Below are positions 1 through 12,950 of a stretch of DNA of 64,000 nt, piece by piece; position 1 is the first letter of the stretch; every line of letters begins with the position of its first letter. The notes under the pieces were generated by a model, which did no database searches, was not told where the DNA came from, and saw only the letters and a program-made list of their open reading frames with translations. Source of the stretch: Rostrohypoxylon terebratum (taxonomy: Eukaryota; Ascomycota; Sordariomycetes; Xylariales; Hypoxylaceae); assembly GCA_022497145.1 (NCBI GenBank), contig MU385915.1, forward strand, positions 62,001 to 126,000, read 5' to 3'. Both the position numbers and the translations under genes were made by a program.

Positions 1-3000
1 CGGACCCCCAAGGCTTTCCCAAGAGCTCAGGGTCAACGCTAAGGGCTGTCTGGAGAAGCATGGAATTGTTTCATAAGGAGACATTTCGTTTCAATATCAT
101 CTGTCAACAGCTTGCCAAATTTTGAGATAACCTACGTGAGTTAGAAACACTACCAGCTAATCCGTATCCCCTTAGTACCTTCGACAATACCGGTATTGGA
201 TACTTACGGTCGACATCACCACTCTCGGATAGTACGGAAGGAATCTTTTCCGAGGCATTTATTATGACCCATTCCGATCTGGGGTTCTGTAGAAGTGGCT
301 GCACTCTTCGGCTCCGATATCTGTTTTCGTTGAAGTTATCGACTCATCTAAATGACACAATTCACAAATGATGCTAATAGTTACCCACCAACTCGGTGTT
401 TACGAAAAGTGTAAGCGAAATGTCGTTACCAGGTTGCGGGATTATGTCGCCGATGTCGACATCACGTTGTGACTGCCAATCCTCATACGACGGTCACGTA
501 TGCCAATACCCAATCAAAATTCACAATTTGGAATATAGATGTCGAGTGAAATATAGGTAGTCACATCTATTAGCACCTGACATAAGATCATGTAGACCTC
601 GGTGCTCATTAGTGACCGATTCACCGATCCTGAAAGTCGATGGCGTTGGCTACCGCAGAGCACATACTTACGGGTTGAGCGGTGAGATCTTTCGACCACT
701 AGATTTGCTTTATTACTGACGCCCTTGCGTGGCGTCGCTTGAAGGGCAGCCAAGCTTACGTATCACCGAGTGTGGCGTCCCGATCTCAGTCATCTCATGC
801 TTGGCTATAGAACGCAAAAGCACACACAAAAAAAAATCAACTACTACTCTGGTTTCAGGGACAACACTCCTCACATAAGCAGCATATAATACACATATAA
901 TATACATATAATATACAGGCGGGAATTATAGCCCAAATGTCGAAATGCCCAACTTATCGTTCTGAGTCAGAGCAGTCCGGCTCTAGATACGAGTACGTGA
1001 GCTGACATCGGTCCCGAGAATTCTGTAGGGCTGTGACATGAACTGCAGGATTAAGTGCTAGTCTAGAGGGGTGATTATCCAATGTCATCTGCGCCCTTTT
1101 TTCGAGAATTTCAACGTCGAGTTATGTAATGATATCTGCAAGCTTGGGTCGGCGATACCTAGGACTGACGAATACTTCAGACCAACACTTCAGAACAATA
1201 TCATCTTCCCCGAAAGCTAGAACCAAATTAATCAAAATAGCAATAAGGATAAGACCCCACGTTCTTGGAGTTGATATGAAGGTCTTCAATGGCCAGGCCG
1301 GCCTCGATTATTAACCACTCACAGCCTGTGAGTATGCGTGTATGTAGCAGAATGAAACACCAGCATATGTCGTGCACGACGACACGTCCCAATGTCTATC
1401 AGACATACGCGTAGACACATACAAGCCGGTCATGTTTCTGTAGTATACCTCCTTAGTTCATATACATACGAGTTTTCCAAAGGGATAATGTCGTATGGAC
1501 GGGGTGGTTCCTCCGGGGCTCGCAGCCCTCCCGGCCCGTCGGGAATAGTATATAGACTTAATGTGTCATTACTCTAGGAAGGTATATACGCCGTTGACGT
1601 ATGGGATGTCGGCATGCAAGATTTCTGCAGCAGAGATGCCGGCAAACGCAAGCCGGCGTACGCAACAGGGGGAAGATCATGCCTTCTTCAAGGGGCAACG
1701 GCTCTCAAATACATGACTGTCGGTATGTCGGTACCGAGGCACTTTCTATGAGGATATGTGCTCCTGCTTCTTGCGGTCTGCAGTGTAAAGATTTCACATA
1801 TGCTGCGGAAAGCGACATAGCCGCCCGTTTCTGTCCAACTAGTTTGCGAGCTATCATATAACGGGAATAAGTCAACACCCCTTTTGAACGAGCCTTTCGT
1901 ATATATCTAGAGAACCGCTTCCTATCTGCCACCTCTCCCATTATGCCCATTATCGTGATAGCTCAAGCCATACGAAAACGCTAAGACATCTCGGGGAGAC
2001 TTCGATAATATATGCAGCATAAGCGAGAGCCTCACACCACCACCTACTAGGTACCATTCCGAGCTCCGCGAGAAGGGGAATGCAAGACTACGCCCGGAAG
2101 ACAGGTCACAGAAATTCGAAGTAACGGTATTGCGACTAATGAAGAGCTGAGGATAACAAGATGCCGCCGAATAGATCGAAAAGGGGTATAATTCCGACAA
2201 AGGAGGGTACCATATATGGAGAAAAGAGTGGCCATTAGGAAGGAAGAGAGAACCAACTCCAACAAAACTCCAACATCGAGGTCCGTGATATTCGCTTAGG
2301 GGAACTATACGGCGCGCTCAGTAAGAGGGAAAGAGGAAGAGGAAATGGTGATTGGTTAATTGATTGAGAGGGTCCACGCCGGTCAAATTAGTACCTTGCC
2401 GACAGCCGCACGAGGAAGACGATTCGAAGATAACTACGTTCCAGAATGGTCTCATCGGATATGTCTCAGCATGTAGGAACCGGTAGGAGGTAGCAAGCCT
2501 GGATATGCACGAACGAACGGCGTATCCTACTATACCTACATCAGCTTACGTCGATAAATCCCGAGCGACTTGCCTAGAGGTAGGTATACATACGATAGAT
2601 CCGATCTATAATGGACACGAGATGAAGCATAAACGAGATCTTGAAAGCAGGTTTTGACAAATCGCACGGGCCGTCTGACCACCAGTTATGCCGTATACCT
2701 GCGTCTGTCACGCATGGAATTGGGGAGACGGAAAATTTCTCTGCCACAGCTAGACTCGTCGGAAACGGACGAGCCTAGATTAGACTCAACTACAACAAGA
2801 TGCATGGAGATACCACGAAATGGAGTGAAGCGAGGCCAGTGGAATATTTGTGTGGGAACACCAACGGTTGATTCGGCCCGCAGCGCTGTCTACTAGGAAC
2901 GCCTCTGACGACTTTGGCATCCCAACACCGACGAGGGTTAACTCCAACCGGCATCATATCCAATCTATCGAAGCCACAGCATCTCACAAAACCTCATCTG

Positions 3001-3548
3001 ACAGTCAAGCTTCTCTATCCATTGGCGCGCGTACGGTTAGTTCGGCGAGTCTAGGGCGACAACCTTGTCCAGACAGCTATCTACCGAAATAGCACTTGTC
3101 TAGAACTCGTTAGCGGTACATCTTGGCTTCAGAATTTATCAAGACTCAAAGTATCTGCGAACGAGATACAGGCATCACCTAAATCAAAGGAAGTACGAGA
3201 CTAATCTGTTATAGCCATACCTACCTTAAAGCATATCTAGGTCATAATCCGTGGTAGGGAGGAAGGCCAGGGAAGAGTCCCCAGAGACATTGCTAGACAA
3301 ACTATTGACCCAACGAGTGACTGCGTAGATTCACAATCGAGACCATCTCACAACAAGCAAGCCATACCATATTCGTAAACTCGTTTCTTAATTATTAAGG
3401 AGACCAAGGTGTCCTATGATGCAACTAACCCGCACCCACGTAAATGAACCTGCAAAATGGAGGCAAAAGCTCAATATGTACGCCGGTTCCCTGTGCCCTA
3501 GGTATGCCCATTTTCAACTCCAGCCCATGCGATGCTCAGTGAATCGTC
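1..3548. other. gene-free left end
   Basis: I see no gene here. Open frames on both strands are short (under about 95 codons), have low-complexity or unrelated translations, and do not join into a recognisable protein through plausible GT..AG introns. There is an A-run at about 828-836 and short AT-rich words such as tatacatataatatac near 893-916. No tRNA, rRNA or transposon end was recognised. The segment lies beyond the 3' end of the RNA polymerase III gene and must include its terminator and polyadenylation region, but I cannot place these. Confidence 0.5.
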
Positions 3549-6500
3549 TCATCTGCGCTTCCCCTTGTGGGACCACTCGTGCTCCTCCGCCCATGCGCTC
3601 TCGAATACGGTCGGCAGCTGCTTGAAGTGCTTATCACGGTGGCCCAGGTAGCGGACCATCTGAAAGGCGCCGGTGCCGACCGTCATGGTTTGTCCCATGA
3701 TGATTTTCTCGCTAACGCCCTCGATGCGGTCTGACTTCATCCCCGCCGCCGCGTCGAATAGGTGATCTGCCGTCTTTTCGAAGGACGCCAGTTGTAGCAC
3801 GCTATCCCGCATCTTGGATAGACCAAATCTGGTGATGCCTAGGATTTCGCCCTTGTATGTCATGACATCAGCTAGGAGATCCATGTGTCGTGGATCGATA
3901 TTCATATCGTTCATGACAAGGGAGATTTCCTTGGCAATGGTTTTTCGCGCTGCTTCGATGCCGAGGACATCACGACACTCTAAAACGCTATTCGTGCGTA
4001 CTTCTTTGCCAATGACACCTTCGGTGTTCATACACTGTTGCAGGCCGTAACCCTCGACCAAGACGGTGTATATCTTCTTAGTCTTGTCGTTTTTGTCTTG
4101 TGATGTTTGGATGATTGCTCGAGTGGCCTCCGGGTAGCCCGAGATTGGGATTAGCGGCAATGCGCGCTTGATCTGGCCCACTTTCACCATTATGTCTGCC
4201 ATAGCTTCTGCGATCGCCGCCTTGCTTCTAGGTGCTCGTTTGGCCGCCGAAGGATCTGCATCTGGAGGCGGCACAGTAACTTCAATAGTTGCGTCTTGTT
4301 CGAAGACGGAAATATTGGTTCTCTGTATCTTTAGCTTCTTCTGATTTGAAATAATATCGGCGATGTTTTCGAGGCTTATATTGAGATGCATTCCTTCCAG
4401 AGTTTCGGTGTTTATGTGCAAAGTAATAAATGCTCTATCAGCCATCCATTCATCATCCATATATCGAAGAATATCCTGGATGTGCGTCTTTTCAATTCTA
4501 GCTCTTACAATGTGTGCAGCTTTTATATCTTCTTTGTTTACGAGAGGGCATGAGATGACCGGAGTGCTGATTAGTTTAGAGGCGTTGATGATTTCCTTAA
4601 TACGCGGTACACCTTGGGTGATGCTCATTCCGGCAACACCAGCAAAGTGGAAGGTTTTCAGTGTCATTTGTGTTCCAGGTTCGCCGATTGACTGTGCTCC
4701 AACTGCCCCGACCGCGTGGCCTGGTTCTACTTGAGCTTTTGAATATTTCTCTAAGCACAGCTCGATGAACTTTCGGGCAGTCCGTTCAGAGATTTTTACA
4801 ACCCTTTCAGACGCGAGCCTCGAAAGTGCCCCCTTTTCTTCCTCGTAGATTGCGGCTAAAGACCCAGAGGGTTTTTCAAGGAGCGGATCAAGGCCCGCAG
4901 AAGCCCGAAAGTTAGCTAATCTTTTCGCTAACTGTTCCATGAATTCGGTGACTTTTTTGAGGAACTTTCGGGCACCATCATGCTCATCAATCAATTCTGG
5001 GTTGTCTTTTTCATTGATCGTGTAATCTAGAAGCTCTCCGTGTAGCAAGCTTCGCCTTTGGTAGCGATCGCGCTCTTTTTGAAGAATCGATTCAGAAAGC
5101 TCCGTAATCTCAAAGGGTAGCAATGCTCTTTCGGAGTTATCCCAGGTGATATTTTCGGCATGAGACCATGTCCTCGTAAAATTGACTGGCACGGCTTCGC
5201 CTTCCATGTCCACGGGATCTAACCTATCGGCACCGAATTGAAACTGGACTACACTTCCGCCGGACGTTCTAACAGTGTCGTCGTATTGGGTTGAGAGGTC
5301 CTCAAGTGATTTCATTAAACGACGGGACATGTAGCCGGTTTCGGCAGTTTTAACAGCTGTGTCAACTAGACCTTCTCTTCCAGAGATGGCGTGGAATAGA
5401 AACTCGGTAGGGAGGAGACCGGTATAGAAGCTGTTGCGCACGAAACCCTTCGCGGGGGCTTGGCGAGCATTCTTATGGAAATGTGGAAGAGTCCGGTCTT
5501 GGAAACCATCAGCCACACGCTGTCCCCCGATAATTTGCTGCCCGACAACAGCAACCATCTGAGCGACATTGATATTTGATCCCTTGGAACCGGACTGGGC
5601 CATGACCCAAGGCGCATTGTTCTTACTAAGCGTCTGGATACAATACTCTCCGGCTTCCTGTCGGACTTTGCTGAGGGTTCCAGAAATTTTGTTTTCCAAA
5701 GTCTCTTCCATCGTACACCCAGCAGCTTTCTCTAGCTTATTAGTGTTGAACTGTTCAATTAGGGTGTCCGACTTTTTGTATGCCTCTGCCACAAGCTCTT
5801 GCTTCCTTTCGGTGAGAGAAGCCGATGGAAAGACATCACCAATGCCTATCGAGAAACCGCGATTCGTCAACACCCTCGCACACAGTTTGGCAAGCCGGTT
5901 CATTGCCGTGACAGCCTCGTCAGGGCCGAAATCTCTGAGGATTACATAGAATACAGAATCCTTCTTTCCAGAGCCCACTGTGTTTTTGTCCATTATGCCG
6001 CACATAACTTCGGAATTTCTCACAACGAGCCATGAATCGTTCGGGCACATGTCTGGTGCTCTTTTCCTTTGGCCCGGAGGAGGCACGGGAGGCTCAACGT
6101 ATCCCTTGCATTTAGCATCAAGGTTGACCTTAATCGGCGATGCTTTATTCGGCCTCATCAGCAAACTAAAAATTTGTTTGCCTGTCCAGAGTCGTTTAGG
6201 GGCGAGGATAGCAGGAGGCGGTAGGTCAACGTGTGTATTACCGTCCATCATTTGCATGACGATGTAGGTAAACGTTTTCCGGTCAAAGAAATTGTCTTTA
6301 CTACTTAAAAGATAAGCTGCTGTGATGAAATCCTGCGTTGCCGCTATGATTGGTTCTCCATTCTTTGGTGTTGCGAGATTGTTCTTGACCCCCATGAGAG
6401 TCATGGCCTCAGCACGAGCCTCTTCCGTCTGAGGCACGTGAAGATTCATCTCATCTCCGTCAAAATCTGCATTATAAGGGCCGCAGACACATTCGTTCAA

Positions 6501-8116
6501 ACGGAACGTCCTCCACGGACGAATTTTAGCGAAATGGCTCATGATACTGAGCTTGTGGAGCGACGGCTGACGATTAAAAAGGACGATGTCACCGTCTTCG
6601 AGGTGACGCTCGACAATATCCCCTTCCCGTAAATCCCTAGCGGTCGATTCCTTATCAGCAAATCTCAGAGAGATCTTGAATGATTGATCACCATCTTGCT
6701 TCAGAACCGCTTGGGCACCTGGGTGCACATAAGGGCCGTTCAAGATACATTGTTTCAGCTTGTCGATGTTTTTACGGTGTACTCTTTCGGGATAGGTAAG
6801 GTTCTTCGCGACGAGTTCCGGCACAGCAACTTCATTGATGGCCAAATTAGGGTCAGGAGAGATGACGGTTCGGCCGGAGAAATCGACACGTTTTCCAGAA
6901 AGATTACCACGGAATCTCCCTTGTTTGCCTTTTAAGCGCTGACAGACGCCTCTCGATGTCCTCGCACCGCTGTTCTGAAGACCAGGAACATCACTGTTGA
7001 CGTAGAGGGCAATCTGCAATTGGAGATACTCCCACTGTTCCATAATGGTTTGGAGCTGTGTGCCCTTTTCTAGCGCAGAGCGGATAAGACCACAAGCCCA
7101 TACTATGTCACTTAGTCGGGCCGTCAGATCGTCCTCGTTGCTCGCACCCTCTTGAGCGACGGAAGGTCGAATGCATACAGGGGGTGCAGGCAAGTACTGC
7201 CACAGGAACATCTCAGGTCGTCCCTCTGCGGGATCAAGCCCAAGCAATTCGCAATCCGTAGGATTGATTTGTTTGAATAGGTTTAGGACCCTCAGGGGAT
7301 TCAAATCTTCGAATGCCTTTCTCATATGTTTCTCGAGATCATGGACATGCTTTTTCGCTTCCAAAAAGGAATTGTCGAATTCGATCTTACTAGCCGGAGG
7401 CTGTTTCTTTTGGGAGGTCGACTTGTTGAAAGCAATAAACTTATCATGGACAAGCTTGAGAGCGCCAACCTTCCTGATTTGGCCGTTGACTGCCCCGCAG
7501 TAGTGACAGTTTTTGGTCTTCCGGCACTGCTCGTTGATCTTCTTGCAGATGGCAACCCTTCGCATATTATCGATGAACGGTCGTCTCAGCTCTTTGAGAT
7601 ACATTCGCTGTTCTGCTTCGGTCAACAGGATTCGCGAACAGTCCTTGCATATGTTCTGTAGGATAGTGATAGTGAATTTTATGTAGCCGATGTGGAAGGC
7701 GGGTAGCGGTAATCGGACATGCCCAAAATGGCCGGTACAATCCTGTAGTCGCAAGCCACATGTCGAGCAGATGCCAGTCTTGCTAGAGGTTCCCTACAAA
7801 TAGCCGTGTTAGCGATTTTTCTTGATAGAGTCGCTGGAGTCGCTGGAGTCGCTGGAGTCGCTGGGAGATATGATTCACTTACTAAACGTTTATCGAGTGG
7901 TCCGTTTTGAATTGGTTCTCTACCTCTGCCGACATCGTACATAGTTCTGTCGGAAACTTCCAGGACTGCTTGGTTGACGATATCTTGATTTGATTGAATG
8001 CCGAATTTGATTTGCTTGAACTTCTTCGGTAGCTTGTCCACTACCTGGTGCTTCACTAGCATGGAAGCACCGGGAGTGGTGTTGGTGGCAGTAGTAGTAG
8101 TGGTGGTGGTAGCCAT
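3549..8116 (-). CDS. RPC1: DNA-directed RNA polymerase III largest subunit (RPC1/RPC160)
   Basis: Largest catalytic subunit of nuclear RNA polymerase III, which makes tRNA, 5S rRNA and U6. Two exons: 8116-7883 and 7793-3549, giving about 1492 residues, close to the usual length of about 1400-1460. The 89-nt phase-0 intron has donor GTAAGT and acceptor TTTGTAG. The start is the ATG at 8116, followed by a Thr-rich stretch. Across the splice the clamp reads GPLDKRL then GTSSKTGICSTCGLRLQDC, continuing with CTGHFGH: the N-terminal zinc site (CxxCGL..CxGHxGH). A second Cys pair, NCHYCG, follows near residue 175. The active-site magnesium motif NADFDGDEMN lies at about 519-528, with the LFNRQPSLHK box just before it. 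Bridge-helix and trigger-loop text (SIGEPGTQMTLKTFHFAG) is intact. Pol III identity rather than Pol I or II rests on overall sequence resemblance and the lack of a heptad-repeat C-terminal tail. It is divergently arranged with the phospholipase gene. Confidence 0.96.
7828..7863 (-). repeat. 9-bp tandem repeat inside the RPC1 intron
   Basis: Four head-to-tail copies of GAGTCGCTG occupy nearly half of the 89-nt RPC1 intron, between donor (7882) and acceptor (7794). Read through unspliced in the exon 1 frame they would encode repeated Pro-Ala-Thr, so the intron has no stop there, but its length (not a multiple of three) would shift the frame of exon 2. Copy number is likely to vary between strains. 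Confidence 0.85.
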
Positions 8117-9573
8117 CTTTCTCGATCTGTATCTTCGCAATTCCCAAGTTCTGTCTTCGACTGGTGAAATGTAAACCGCTCGGTCGCAAGTGTGAGATCG
8201 CGACGTCGTCGCGAGGGTTTAGAGGTCAACTACAAATGGGTAATTCGTTGCGCGAACCCAGTAATGAGAATGATAGACGCTTCATCACCTGCCGCAAATG
8301 TCGAATGTCAACACAAGACTCAAGTGTTGATTGATAGACGAATTGTATAATAGGATTGGTTGGGATAAGTCAGAAGCTTTTGCGATGTTTGGAAATTTTT
8401 AGCCTCTTGAAAACTTGAGCTACCCAAGACGGAGTTAGAGTCATAACTCGTGCCCCACCATCCGACTTGCCTGAACTTTAAAGCTTATTACCTATTATCC
8501 AGATCCCACCTAAAGCTGATAAGCCGATAAGGGTGGGCTGCCTGGCTGCCTGTAAAAAGTTTGTGGCTAATACCTAGAGGCTAGTGGAGGTATGTATGTA
8601 GGTACTTACTAGGTACCTAACAACAAGTAGGGGACCTCGGGCAGCTGTACTATGGAAAAGCTTAGGGAGGGGCAACGACTCGAGCAGTGCCCACAGTAAT
8701 TGGGGTAGAGTGTTAATATGCACTGTAACTTGTGCAGTTTATGAATGGATAAGTAGCCCTGGAGGTACCACTACCTTGTATTAATAGCGTTCATGCTAGG
8801 CGGTGTCTATGTGGTCGTCATAGGCTCCATAGCTGCGTAGCAATTTAAGGCTGACCTGGAAGGCACCCGTGGATCCAAGAACAATAAATTGAAGGTCCAG
8901 TCCAGTGAACAGCTCCAATGTTACCATGTGATAGCCTACCAGCCTATGTGCAATATCGGAGCCTTTTAGGACCTCCAAATTTCCATCGCTTCCGTCTACG
9001 GTGTAAGTTCCTGCATGTAATACCGAATAATCCAAACGTCATGCACTTCTGCTCTCCTTTTATCTTTCTTATACTTAAACAAAGTTTGGACAATACCTAA
9101 ACTTTGCTGATTCTGTATATTTGTAACATATACATAACATAGCTCATACCTACTATCTTCATTTACGTATTCGAATTCATATTGATATTCATATTCAGAT
9201 CATACCTATCCATGTCCATGTCCATATTTTTAACATAACAATTTCCTGTCGTCCATTCTCTTGCTGAGCTGTCATCCTCTCGATCTAGCTCACAATTGTC
9301 ATTCCGACGATAGTCAAGCGGCGTAGACGATCCATCCTAATAATACAGTAGGATATTTGTCGATTTTCTTCCTCCTTGAACTCGAGTCCTGAAGTTTTTG
9401 GTCATCAACCTACTCCTCCTCTTTCTTAACTTAGCAAGTTGGCGAATTCGTTGATTTGTGTCTCGCGAAGCCGCAGAGTTGCCCGTATACTATCTCGGCC
9501 AGCTGCCACAAATCGATTCTCGAGCGTTTCCAAGAGAGGCTTTCTCGGATGGGCCGTTGGCCAGTTGATTAGG
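8117..9573. other. divergent intergenic region between RPC1 and the DDHD phospholipase gene
   Basis: About 1.46 kb holding the two divergent promoters and leaders. No gene is seen. A GGTAC/TAGGTA cluster lies at about 8589-8620. The right part, about 9230-9430, is pyrimidine-rich on the + strand (many CT and TCC words), as is common in fungal leaders upstream of the start. An open frame runs in from 9439 with a TTG; the first in-frame ATG is at 9574, so I placed the start there. Confidence 0.5.
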
Positions 9574-12500
9574 ATGTCTCAAGGGAACGGCGATTCCGCC
9601 GCAACCAACGAGAAGAAGGAGACGAAGAAAGTAGAGAAGTCGTATCTAGCAACCGCTGTCGATTCCATTAATCCGTGGAATATTAGCCGTAGCACCACGC
9701 CCACGCCGAAAGACACCGCTTCCAAGCCTAAGCCAACAAACCCTGCGGTTCCTCCTACGGCTGCCCAAAAAGCCGACGACCATAGCACGAATACCTTCTA
9801 TGGCCAAAGTTTTAAGAAGTATCCTCCAGAATGTCCGCCGCTAAATGTGATGTGGTTCCATGCTGTCGACGTGAGTAAATTTCAGCACTTTCTGTCAACA
9901 TAGCAGTACAAATACGGTCTTTTGACATATAAATTTATACTAGATTCCTAAACGGAAGCCCAAGTTTCTAAAAACGAAGAAAGAAGACGACACCGCCAAA
10001 CAACCGCCGCCTAAGAAATTCGTTGCCTTTTCCAAGAACGATTCGAGGTCGATCGAAAATGCGTATCAAAAACTCTTAGAGGAACTCGAAGACGAGCGAG
10101 ACAGATGTGCGGGAAATGGATCGATACGCTCTAGATCGCGACGGGGAAGGGCGGTGTCATCAGAAGACAAGACCAATACAAACATCGACAACGACGATGG
10201 CAGCAAACGAAGCAGTATACGAGTTCCGGTCAATGAAGATTTCCTGTTTGATGTCGACATAGAAGAGCGTGAACTGGCGCCAGTCTACTGGCTAGGTCCG
10301 ATATACGAGATTCGTCGCGGTAGTTGGTTCTACCAAGAAGGGTCCACGTTGCGACCTTGTGAAGAGAACCTTGCAGCTCAGCTGGAGGATGGATATTTAA
10401 AAATCAAGCCTTGGACATACCCCTCGTCCAGGCTCCGCAGTAATTCCGGGATGCATGATATAACACCAAAAGCATCTTCGGAAAACCTCAAAGCAGCCGC
10501 CAAGTCACAGACTGACAGCTCACTCAAACCCCAAGCTGCCCAGCCTACAACACCTCATCAACCACAAACCTATCGACTCTTCGGCACCTATATGAACAGT
10601 ATAGCTACATACCAAGATTCGAATACGGCCTGGTTATCATCGGAGAGCGTCTTCTCCTGGGTGACATCGACAGTATATCAGAGATTTGCTGGTGGTGGAT
10701 ATATGAACGGCGTGAAGCTCGTGCGCGGCTACTCCGAACCTGGGAAATCGAAGGATAGCAAGGACGCGAAAGATGGGAAAGACGAGAAGAAACCACCTAC
10801 ACCCACCACAGCGACTTCAGCGACCTTGCCTGCAGAGAGATTAGATGAGAAACAGGAAAAGGCCCTTAAAAGGAGGTCTGCTCCTCCTAGCACGCGATCG
10901 GATAACACGACGGACCGAAACGATGAGGATGATGAGACCGCGACAGAAGCTGAACGCCGAGGAAACCGTCTTAAACGGCAGTTTGCGTCTTTTGTAGAGA
11001 CCTCGGATGATCCAAAGAAGCAAGAGGAGCAAATCAGAAAACGAGAGGAGCAAGAAATTCAAGACGACTATAATGACCAGGATGGAGAGACGCAAGGGCG
11101 CGATATCGAGCATCTCGTCCTAGTTACTCATGGTATTGGCCAGCTCCTAGGACTGCGGTAAGTGTCATAGCGCTACTTCACATGACAGGCAAGGATCATT
11201 GAGTGCTGACCAACACCGATAGAATGGAGAGTGTCAATTTCGTGCATGACGTCAACCTATTACGAAAGACCATCAAAGCAGTATACACACATTCTGCTGA
11301 TTTAAAGACTCTCAACGGTGAAGGTGAAAATGACCCTGGCAATTGTAAAATCCAGGTTTTGCCGGTTTGCTGGAGACATCTGCTAGATTTCCCCAAACGA
11401 AAAAAGAAAGGCGAGACCGACTTAGGTGATGTCGCAGATGATGATGATGAGTGTAAGTGTCACTTTCCAGATCTCCAAATTCTTGAATTGTTGACTAATA
11501 ACCGTCAAGATCCTTCCTTGGAGGATATCACTATCGAAGGTGTTGCATTCGCTCGCTCGCTCATCTCAGACCTTGCATTAGACGTCCTACTTTACCAGAG
11601 TGCCTACCGAGAGCAAATCGCGGAGATCGTTTTAAAGGAGTCCAATAGGATTTACAAGCTATTTCTGGAGCGCAACCCCGAATTCAAAGGCAAGGTTCAC
11701 ATCGTCGCGCACTCGTTAGGCTCTGCAATTATGTTCGACATCTTATGTAGGCAGAAAGCGAGACCAAACACCACAGAGACATCTTTGCGGAGCCCGCTAC
11801 GTTTCTTTACTTCTCAGGAACGACACGAACCCTCTAGAGAACCTCGAGAGCTTGCTTTCGACTTCGATGTTGAGAATCTATATTGCCTAGGTTCTCCAAT
11901 CGGCCTCTTCCAAATGCTCAAAGGACGCACGATTGGGGCTCGTAGCGACCCTAACGCAGCGCCATCCGAGAGTCCCCTCGATACAGAATATGTAGACGAT
12001 CCATTTCTCTCATCAACCGTAAATACCGATCAACGCCTTTCAGCCATCACTGGCCTACCGTTTTCGGTATCGTCTCCCAAGGTGGGACAATTATTTAACA
12101 TCTTCCACCCGTCCGACCCGATCTCCTACCGTCTTGAGCCGCTCATTTCGCCGGCAATGTCATCTCTCAAACCCCAAGTACTGCCATACACTAAAAAGGG
12201 CATATTCGGAGCCGTAGCACCGCAAGGACTTTCGGGCCTCGGTGTCAAAGTTGGTCAGAGCGTCAGTGGGCTGTGGTCTAGCTTTAGCGCCGGCATCGCT
12301 AGCAATCTCCTCAACCGCAGCCTTGGGCTTACCAACCAGGACGTTGCGAATTTCAACGCTAACAACAACTCTTCGCATCCCCTACCCCCGGGAGCTGGCA
12401 CGAATATTGTGGGAGGTGGCGTGATCGACATCAACGCGCAGTCTGAGAAGACAGACGCGAGGAAGAAAGCGCTAGCACGCCAGAACTCGTCAGGAGGCTC

Positions 12501-12950
12501 AGACGGCAATTCCGGGACTCTGATCGATGATGACCTGGAGACGCTGTACTCACGCTTCCAGAAGAAACGTGTAGAGGATCATAAGAATAGCGCCAGTCGT
12601 GCAGAGGAGGGCAAAGAACTTGGTGATGCGTGGGCTGCGGAGGAACTAAAGGCGCAGAAGTTGAAAAGAGAGGAGGCAAAGGTGATGGCGTTGAATAGGA
12701 ATGGCAGAGTAGATTACAGCATTCAAGAGTAAGTCAACACCCCCCTTCCGCCCTACCGTCAATCCCGAAGAAATCAACGAGTTAACATATCATCCAATTT
12801 AGGAGCGCACTCGACTTCAACCCGATCAACACCATCGCCTCGCACATGGCCTACTGGCAGGACGAAGACGTCAGCCATTTCATGATGTCACAGATGCTGG
12901 CCAAGAGAGACAAGCCCAAGGCGGAATCCCAAGCCACAGTTCGTATTTGA
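9574..12950 (+). CDS. DDHD-domain phospholipase (PA-preferring PLA1 family)
   Basis: Predicted intracellular phospholipase A1 of the DDHD family (yeast Ddl1/YOR022C, animal DDHD1/2 and SEC23IP), acting on phosphatidic acid and related phospholipids. Exons: 9574-9870, 9944-11157, 11223-11452, 11510-12728 and 12803-12950; about 1035 residues. The third intron (11453-11509, 57 nt) contains no stop and is a multiple of three, so it hides inside an open frame. It is called because it has donor GTAAGTGT, branch text GACTAATAAC and acceptor CAAG, and because removing it restores EYPSLEDITIEG, which reads like the family. Motifs: THGIGQ near residue 500, lipase elbow HIVAHSLGS with Ser about 649, then DDHD-domain blocks YCLGSPIGLFQMLKG, LFNIFHPSDPISYRLEPL and C-terminal IASHMAYWQDEDV carrying the probable catalytic His. 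The first Gly of GxSxG is Ala here. The N-terminal 100 residues are low-complexity. It converges on GIS2. Confidence 0.9.

Noticed and set aside
9439..9573. 45-codon N-terminal extension of the phospholipase
   Set aside because: It depends on a TTG start; the first in-frame ATG is at 9574 and nuclear fungal genes normally use ATG.
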